From assembly GCA_013041835.1 (NCBI GenBank), contig JABDRH010000446.1, positions 1-11,308 on the forward strand: a stretch of DNA of 11,308 nucleotides. The letters run 5' to 3'. Below are positions 6,614 through 11,308 of this stretch, piece after piece. The notes under the pieces were generated by a model. The model was not told the DNA's origin, made no database searches, and was given only the letters and a program-made list of their open reading frames with translations. This stretch comes from Desulfatitalea sp. (GTDB lineage: Bacteria; Desulfobacterota; Desulfobacteria; Desulfobacterales; Desulfosarcinaceae). Each line of letters begins with the position of its first letter. The first letter of the stretch is position 1. Made by a program: the position numbers and the translations under genes.

Positions 6614-6634
6614 AATCCCCGGCAGGGGGTTTTT
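6614..6634 (+). terminator. Intrinsic terminator of the cobalamin riboswitch
   Basis: AATCCCC (6614-6620) pairs with GGGGGTT (6625-6631), including one T-G wobble, around the tetraloop GGCA. The T-run TTTTT is at 6630-6634, followed by CTT. It lies between the aptamer and the btuB start, the expected place for a riboswitch expression platform. The B12 box segment CCTGCCGG (6499-6506) is perfectly complementary to CCGGCAGG (6619-6626) in this hairpin, which offers a direct antiterminator. Confidence 0.75.
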
Positions 6635-6678
6635 CTTCCTCGTTGCGCGCATGACGGAATTGAATAACTGCTTTGATC

Positions 6679-6686
6679 GGAGGAGA
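6679..6686 (+). promoter_or_regulatory. Ribosome binding site of btuB
   Basis: GGAGGAGA lies 3 bases before ATG 6690, giving a 4-6 base spacing for its core. It settles the start, since the in-frame ATG at 6651 has no such site and would put extra residues before the signal peptide. Confidence 0.85.
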
Positions 6687-6689
6687 AAG

Positions 6690-8729
6690 ATGAAGGCAAT
6701 TGCTGGAAAAAGTTTTTTGACGCTGATGGTGTTGTGGGTGTTGTCGGGATCTGCCGTGTGGGCAACCGATGCCGGGAAGCCCAGGGAGAAGCAAATCTTG
6801 GAGGACCTGGTGGTTACGGTTACCCGCAGCGAGGAGAAGATAATAAAAGTTCCGGCCAAGATCGAAGTGATCAATCGCGAGGAAATCGAATTGACCGTGG
6901 GCGATACCATCACCGAGCAATTGAAAAAAAATACTTCCATAGGCGTCATCGAATATCCCGGCGCCCTCGCCGGTATCGGCATCCGTGGCTTCAGACCGGA
7001 GTTTTCCGGTATCACCAAACGTTCATTGACCCTGAAAAACGGGCGCCCGGCGGGTGCGACCAACCTGGCCACGGTGCTGGTCGACAATATCGAGCGCATC
7101 GAAGTCATCAAGGGGCCTGCCTCTGCACTCTATGGCGGGGAGGCCATGGGCGGCGTGGTCAATATCATCACCAAGAAGAATACCGGCGAACTGACCGGAA
7201 AAGCCGAAGCCGGTTTGGGTTCGTTTGCCACCCATTTTCAAAAAGTGTCCCTGGGTGGCGGCCTTGGCTCGCGTTTTGATTTCGATATCTACGGTCGGCG
7301 GTATGACCAGCAGGATGATATCACCGTGGGCAGTGGTCAAAAGCGAGCCAACACCAGCTATAACACCCGGAACGGAGGGCTGCGTATCGGCGCCGATCTG
7401 GGTGACACCTGGCGCATCGACGTGAGCGGTGATATCTACCAGGGCCGTGATATTGAAACCCCCGGTGATATCGCCTACGGTAACACACATTCCGGAAACA
7501 AGGATATTGATAATTTCGGCCTGGATTTCACCATCGGTGGAGATGTGGGGATGAACAACCGGCTGTCCTTTACCGGCTACCATACCGGTGAGAAAGCAGA
7601 GAATTACTATCGTTACAGTGGCTCCACCATCGTGCCGCCCTATCGCAGTTACGACTCTGAAACCAGTTGGCTGGGATTCCAGTTAAAGGATGACATCACC
7701 TGGTCGGCGCACCGGTTTCTCCTTGGCGTCGACTATCAGAAGATTGACAAGGAGAGTCGAAAGTACAATACAGACGGTTCCCGCGAAGCGCCGTCGTCAC
7801 CCGACGAGAGCCGCGAGAACTGGGCCGGCTACCTGGAGACCATCTTGAAGTTCATGGACGAACGGCTGACCGCCACGGTCGGCGGACGGTACGATACATT
7901 TCACGTAAAAACCGTGGAGACGCCTTACAAAAGTGGCTTCACGCCCAACACTGAAAATTTTTCCACCTTCAGTCCCCGGGCGGGCCTGAATTATCTTTTC
8001 GATCCAGGCGTTCGCCTGCACACCACCGTCGGTAAAGGCTTTGTTCCGCCCAGCGCCTTCGAGCTTGCTGGTTATTCTGAAGCCGTGGTCAATGGTGCGA
8101 CAATGATCACCGAAGGCAATGCCAACCTGGATCCGGAAACCTCCATTACCTACGATGTCGGAGTGGGCTTCGGCCGCCCGGCGTGGGGGTTGTCCCTGGA
8201 TGCGACCTATTTTCACACGGATGTGGACGATAAAATTGTCAGCGTGCAAACCGGAAACTACAAGACATATGAAAACGGTCTCGGCGCGGAGATTGAAGGC
8301 CTGGAAACCATGATTTCATTTGATATCGGGGCGCCGCTGGGCTGGGATCGATCCCTCGAACTGTTCGCTAATGCGACCCATATCTTCAAGGCCGAGGAGG
8401 AGCAGTCGGACCGCACCCTGAAAGACATCCACAACGTCGCCGAGTATACCCTCAATTATGGTATCCAATACAGCGACGGCCTGTTCGATGGGAAGGTGCA
8501 CGTCCGCAACCAGGGGAAGATGAAGGATACAGACTGGGTAACCGAGGGTTACCCGGAAATTGAGTATCCGTCCTTCACGGTAGTGGACCTGGCTTTTGGC
8601 GTGACCCTTTTCAGCCATCACCGGTTGCTGATTAAAGTAGATAACCTGTTGGACAAGAATTACTACGAGAAGAAAGGGTATCCAAAACCGGGCTGTGCCT
8701 TTTATGGTTCGTATCGTTTTGAATTCTAA
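6690..8729 (+). CDS. btuB: BtuB-like TonB-dependent outer-membrane corrinoid receptor
   Basis: From ATG 6690 the protein has 679 residues. Residues 1-26 are a signal peptide (MKAIAGKSFLTLMVLWVLSG, cleavage near VWA). A TonB box, EDLVVTVTR (38-46), is very like that of E. coli BtuB. The plug domain spans about 52-165, with IGIRGF (96-101), VLVDNIERIEVIKGP (129-143) and ALYGGEAMGGVVNIITKK (146-163). The rest is an outer-membrane barrel with alternating aromatic strands, ending in SYRFEF; the terminal phenylalanine is the usual BAM recognition residue. The cobalamin riboswitch directly upstream strongly supports corrinoid as the substrate. The protein is somewhat longer than E. coli BtuB (about 614 residues). 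The operon continues with the mini-CobN gene 56 bases later. Energy would come from a TonB such as the one at the window start. Confidence 0.93.
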   Translation: MKAIAGKSFLTLMVLWVLSGSAVWATDAGKPREKQILEDLVVTVTRSEEKIIKVPAKIEVINREEIELTVGDTITEQLKKNTSIGVIEYPGALAGIGIRGFRPEFSGITKRSLTLKNGRPAGATNLATVLVDNIERIEVIKGPASALYGGEAMGGVVNIITKKNTGELTGKAEAGLGSFATHFQKVSLGGGLGSRFDFDIYGRRYDQQDDITVGSGQKRANTSYNTRNGGLRIGADLGDTWRIDVSGDIYQGRDIETPGDIAYGNTHSGNKDIDNFGLDFTIGGDVGMNNRLSFTGYHTGEKAENYYRYSGSTIVPPYRSYDSETSWLGFQLKDDITWSAHRFLLGVDYQKIDKESRKYNTDGSREAPSSPDESRENWAGYLETILKFMDERLTATVGGRYDTFHVKTVETPYKSGFTPNTENFSTFSPRAGLNYLFDPGVRLHTTVGKGFVPPSAFELAGYSEAVVNGATMITEGNANLDPETSITYDVGVGFGRPAWGLSLDATYFHTDVDDKIVSVQTGNYKTYENGLGAEIEGLETMISFDIGAPLGWDRSLELFANATHIFKAEEEQSDRTLKDIHNVAEYTLNYGIQYSDGLFDGKVHVRNQGKMKDTDWVTEGYPEIEYPSFTVVDLAFGVTLFSHHRLLIKVDNLLDKNYYEKKGYPKPGCAFYGSYRFEF

Positions 8730-8785
8730 AAGGGGGGGAAGAAAATTGCGTCCCCGCCACCGATCCCAAGGCCGGAGAGAAGCCC

Positions 8786-9688
8786 ATGCGCATCCTTTAC
8801 ATTCATAGTCTCATGTTTCACCAACGAACCTGGCGGCGGGTGGTCGATCGTCTGAAGCAAGACGGCATCGACCTTCGGTTGGTTGACCAGGCCGCTGCTG
8901 CCGGGGTGATCGGCGCGCCGGAAACAGGCGGCATCGATCTGCTGGTCGCTGATCTTGCCGTGGGCATGCCCGGTTTTGATCGGTTGCTGGAGGCCGGCCG
9001 GTCCATCCCCCATCGCATGGGGTTGTCACACCAGATTCCTGGTGATTTTACCACGTTTGGGATGGATACGGCATCGGAATTCAGACAATATCTATCGGCC
9101 GTGGGGTTGGACGCCTTCGAGAGCCTGGCCTGGGTGCTGCGGCAAATGAAAATGGCGGGTTACGATGTGGGCGCGGCGCCGAAGACGGGCCGGGAAATCC
9201 GCGATGCCATTATGTCCCGCAAGGCCGTGGCCGAGTTTCGCTGGACCACGGTGGACGAGATCGTGCGCAAGGGGGGCGCCCTGCATCTGATGGACGAAGC
9301 GGAGTACGCCCCCTGGTTCAATGCACTTGCGGAACCGTCCCGGCTCAAGGTGCTGGAAGATTGGGATGCATTCCCGGGCCAGGGCATGAGCCATAAAGAC
9401 AACGGCAAGGATGTGCTGGTCATTACCGGTATCCGGTACGGCAACATCCGCATCATGGCGCAGCCCAAACGCGGGTGCTATGGGGCCAAGCGCACCGGCG
9501 AAGTGTGCCGTATCCTGCATGATCCGGCCCTGGCCCCGCCGCATCACTGGCTGGCCACGTATAAATATATCCAGGACCATTCGGACGCCGTGGTCCACTT
9601 CGGCGCCGATGGGGCCCTGGAATATCTGCCCGGCAAGCAGGTCGGCCTTTCCGATGCCTGTTTTCCGGAAATCTCCATGGGAGAATAG
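8786..9688 (+). CDS. Miniature CobN-like protein (CobN/BchH family, 300 residues)
   Basis: CobN is the large subunit (about 1,200 residues or more) of aerobic cobaltochelatase. This intact frame has only 300 residues, but several parts match CobN. Residues 1-105 resemble the N-terminal head (MRILYIHS..., then DLLVADLAVG). At about residue 107 the sequence jumps directly to the central region: VGLDAFESL, AGYDVG, YAPWFNAL, PGQG, YGNIRIMAQPKRG, HDPALAPPHHWLATYKYI and HFGADGALEYLPGKQVGLSDACFPE. It stops there, so several hundred residues of the usual middle and the whole C-terminal half are absent. The conserved HFGTHGTLEWLPGK motif reads HFGADGALEYLPGK here, so its GTHG histidine is lost. Chelatase activity is therefore unlikely. 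A corrinoid-binding or processing role in the riboswitch operon is inference. GGAGAG precedes ATG 8786, and the next gene follows closely, so decay looks less likely than a dedicated short protein. Confidence 0.8.
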   Translation: MRILYIHSLMFHQRTWRRVVDRLKQDGIDLRLVDQAAAAGVIGAPETGGIDLLVADLAVGMPGFDRLLEAGRSIPHRMGLSHQIPGDFTTFGMDTASEFRQYLSAVGLDAFESLAWVLRQMKMAGYDVGAAPKTGREIRDAIMSRKAVAEFRWTTVDEIVRKGGALHLMDEAEYAPWFNALAEPSRLKVLEDWDAFPGQGMSHKDNGKDVLVITGIRYGNIRIMAQPKRGCYGAKRTGEVCRILHDPALAPPHHWLATYKYIQDHSDAVVHFGADGALEYLPGKQVGLSDACFPEISMGE

Positions 9689-9691
9689 GAG
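9687..9691 (+). promoter_or_regulatory. Ribosome binding site for a TTG start
   Basis: AGGAG overlaps the TAG stop of the mini-CobN gene (9686-9688) and lies 10 bases before TTG 9702. It supports that unusual start, as no ATG or GTG is available before the P-loop of the adenosyltransferase. Confidence 0.55.
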
Positions 9692-9701
9692 TAAATCGAA
9701 A

Positions 9702-10238
9702 TTGACTGAGCCTCAAAGAAAAAAAGGATTGTTGATCGTCAATACCGGCGACGGCAAGGGAAAGACCACGGCGGCGTTGGGGATGGCGTTGCGAGCGGCC
9801 GGCCACGGCATGAGAGTTTGTTTCATACAGTTCATCAAAGGCACATGGAAGTATGGTGAGCTGGAATCGGTTAAGCGCTTCGAGGGGTTGATCGACTTTC
9901 ATGTCATGGGCAAAGGGTTCACCTGGAAGTCGGAAGATTTGGAGAAAGACAAGGCCGCGGCGCGTGAGGCGTGGGATTTTTCCCGGCAGGCCATGCGCGG
10001 CGGGCAATACGACCTGGTGGTGCTGGACGAATTCACCTACCTGTTGGCCTATGGCATGATCGACGATCAGACGGCCATCGCGGCCCTGCTCGAGCGGCCC
10101 GAAGACCTGCATGTTGTGGTCACCGGCCGCAGAGCGTCGCTGGAACTCAGGGGCGCCGCGGATCTGGTGACTGAGATGCGTCCTGCCAAGCATCCCTTGG
10201 AAAAAGGGATCAAGGCCCAGAAAGGCATCGAGTTTTGA
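9702..10238 (+). CDS. cobO: Cob(I)yrinic acid a,c-diamide / corrinoid adenosyltransferase (CobO/BtuR/CobA type)
   Basis: This enzyme moves the 5'-deoxyadenosyl group of ATP onto the cobalt of a reduced corrinoid in the cytoplasm. From TTG 9702 the protein has 178 residues, the normal family length. The P-loop is NTGDGKGKTTAALG (14-27), followed by MRVCFIQFIKG (37-47), the strand YDLVVLDEF (103-111), VTGR (140-143) and the conserved end KHPLEKGIKAQKGIEF (163-178). The frame runs on upstream into the mini-CobN gene, but that part is only a shadow of it. The gene begins 13 bases after the mini-CobN stop and ends 17 bases before the btuF-like gene, so it belongs to the same riboswitch-controlled operon. 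Its product adenosylcobinamide would be the substrate for CbiZ encoded at 4979-6124. Confidence 0.93.
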   Translation: MTEPQRKKGLLIVNTGDGKGKTTAALGMALRAAGHGMRVCFIQFIKGTWKYGELESVKRFEGLIDFHVMGKGFTWKSEDLEKDKAAAREAWDFSRQAMRGGQYDLVVLDEFTYLLAYGMIDDQTAIAALLERPEDLHVVVTGRRASLELRGAADLVTEMRPAKHPLEKGIKAQKGIEF

Positions 10239-10255
10239 ACGTCAAATAGAAGAAA

Positions 10256-11308
10256 ATGATGAAGATGAAAATAGTACTGCCTGTTGTTGTGTTGGTCATG
10301 CTATGTCTTTCTCGTGTCGACACGGGTGCTGCGCAGGAGACATTGACGTTGCAGTACGCCCGGGGATTCAAGGTCGAATCCCTGGGCGGGTGCAAGCTGG
10401 TTACGATAAAACCGGCATGGCACAAGGGGGAGGGCGGGTTTCACTACTTGCTGGTTCCGATGGGCCAAGGGGTGCCCGCGCAGCATCCGTCGGCGCAGAT
10501 CATCCGTGTGCCGGTGAAGCGAATCGTGACGTTGTCCACCACCCAACTGGCCTATATCGATGCTGCCGGCCTGACCGATCGCCTGGTGGGATTGGCCGGA
10601 TTCGATTACGTCAACACGGCTTCCGTGCGCCGGCGTATCGAGGCCGGCGAGTTGAAGTCGGTCGGTCAATTCACGCGCCTGAACATGGAGACCCTGATCG
10701 ATCTGGCGCCCGACCTGATTCTGGCATCGGCTTCGGGATCGGCGTATGACGTGAACCCAAAGCTGATCGAGGCCGGCCTGCCGACCATTTTGATCACCGA
10801 TCATCTGGAACATCATCCCCTGGGGCGTCTGGAATGGATTAAGCTGATGGCCATGCTGTTCGGCACTCAGGACCATGCCGACCCGTTGTTCGACACAATT
10901 GCCGCGCGCTACCAAGCGCTGGCGGAAAAAGCCCGAACTGTCCGGCAACGACCGAAAGTCATAATCAACACTCCCTTCCAGGGGCAGTGGTGGATCGCCA
11001 AAGGCGAAAGTTTTGTGGCCCGCTACATTGCCGATGCCGGCGGTGACTACTTATGGCGTCATGTTCCGGGCTCGGGCAGCACCCCCATGGATGTGGAAGC
11101 GGTTTACGAGCAGGCGCTGGCCGCCGACATTTGGCTTAACACGGGTACATGGAAAAACAGAGCCGACGCAGAAACGGCGGACCCGCGTTTGGCCCTCGTT
11201 CCGGCGCTGAAACAATCCCGTGTTTATAACAACAACAAACGCTTGAACCCACATGGCGGCAACGACTTCTGGGAGTCGGGCACGCTGCGGCCTGATATGG
11301 TACTGGCC
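10256..11308 (+). CDS. btuF: BtuF-like periplasmic corrinoid-binding protein (3' end outside window)
   Basis: The frame stays open to the window end (351 codons). It starts at ATG 10256, with further ATGs at 10259 and 10265. Residues 1-27 look like a signal peptide (MMKMKIVLPVVVLVMLCLSR, ending near TGAA), so the protein is exported; no lipobox is clear. The body matches class III substrate-binding proteins (BtuF/FhuD/TroA type, PF01497): an opening YARGFKVESL segment, KRIVTLSTTQLAYIDAAGLTDRLVGL spanning 88-113, NMETLIDLAPDLIL (143-156), AKGESFVARYIADAGGDYLW (248-267) and near the end GGNDFWESGTLRPDMVLA (334-351). Probably only a few dozen residues are missing. The protein would hand corrinoid captured by BtuB to an inner-membrane BtuC/BtuD importer. 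It is the last visible gene of the riboswitch operon, 17 bases after cobO. A siderophore or heme ligand cannot be excluded from sequence alone. Confidence 0.88.
   Translation, partial: MMKMKIVLPVVVLVMLCLSRVDTGAAQETLTLQYARGFKVESLGGCKLVTIKPAWHKGEGGFHYLLVPMGQGVPAQHPSAQIIRVPVKRIVTLSTTQLAYIDAAGLTDRLVGLAGFDYVNTASVRRRIEAGELKSVGQFTRLNMETLIDLAPDLILASASGSAYDVNPKLIEAGLPTILITDHLEHHPLGRLEWIKLMAMLFGTQDHADPLFDTIAARYQALAEKARTVRQRPKVIINTPFQGQWWIAKGESFVARYIADAGGDYLWRHVPGSGSTPMDVEAVYEQALAADIWLNTGTWKNRADAETADPRLALVPALKQSRVYNNNKRLNPHGGNDFWESGTLRPDMVLA

Noticed and set aside
6651..6689. Upstream in-frame ATG for btuB
   Set aside because: It has no ribosome binding site and lies just after the riboswitch terminator; ATG 6690 has GGAGGAGA and begins a proper signal peptide.
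8732..8755. G-run and CCCC after btuB as a terminator
   Set aside because: Only a weak four-base stem with a long loop and no T-run; the spacing to the next gene and shared pathway favour an operon.
10303..10749. 148-codon plus-strand frame inside the btuF-like gene
   Set aside because: It is out of frame with the btuF-like sequence, which shows a signal peptide and family motifs through the whole region.

Overview
The window looks like a chromosomal segment from a Gram-negative, probably anaerobic bacterium. A TonB/outer-membrane receptor system proves an outer membrane. The corrinoid-salvage gene set and protein style suggest a sulfate-reducing Desulfobacterota (Desulfobacterales-like) species, but that placement is inference. 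All convincing genes lie on the + strand, and together they form a vitamin B12 (corrinoid) uptake and salvage locus.

Layout. Positions 1-351 hold the 3' end of a TonB-type energy transducer. It is followed 4 bases later by an exported TPR-repeat protein (356-1705). A 233-base gap with a doubtful small ORF (1747-1905) leads to a BtuD/FecE-type ABC ATPase that carries an extra C-terminal Rossmann-like domain (1939-3186). A short hairpin repeat follows. Next come an ABC-2 type exporter ATPase with a histidine-rich tail (3260-4186) and its overlapping permease (4186-4920), then the adenosylcobinamide amidohydrolase CbiZ (4979-6124). The 565-base gap from 6125 to 6689 holds a second, inverted copy of the hairpin repeat, a possible promoter, a clear cobalamin riboswitch (6322-6510) and an intrinsic terminator (6614-6634). 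Behind this control region lie a BtuB-like TonB-dependent receptor (6690-8729), a 300-residue miniature CobN-like protein (8786-9688), a CobO/BtuR-type corrinoid adenosyltransferase (9702-10238) and a BtuF-like substrate-binding protein that runs off the window end (10256-11308).

How they would work together (inference from known families). BtuB takes corrinoids across the outer membrane using TonB. The BtuF-like protein delivers them to an inner-membrane ABC importer whose ATPase is the 1939-3186 product; no BtuC permease is visible here. In the cytoplasm CobO adenosylates the corrinoid, and CbiZ cuts the aminopropanol linkage of adenosylcobinamide, or of foreign cobamides, to give adenosylcobyric acid for rebuilding. 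The riboswitch shuts the btuB operon off when cobalamin is plentiful.

Most unusual points: the mini-CobN, which keeps only the head and middle of CobN and has lost the conserved GTHG histidine; an 8-base perfect complementarity between the riboswitch B12 box and its terminator; two hairpin repeats with a compensatory base-pair change; and an exporter ATPase with a His-rich tail inside a B12 locus.
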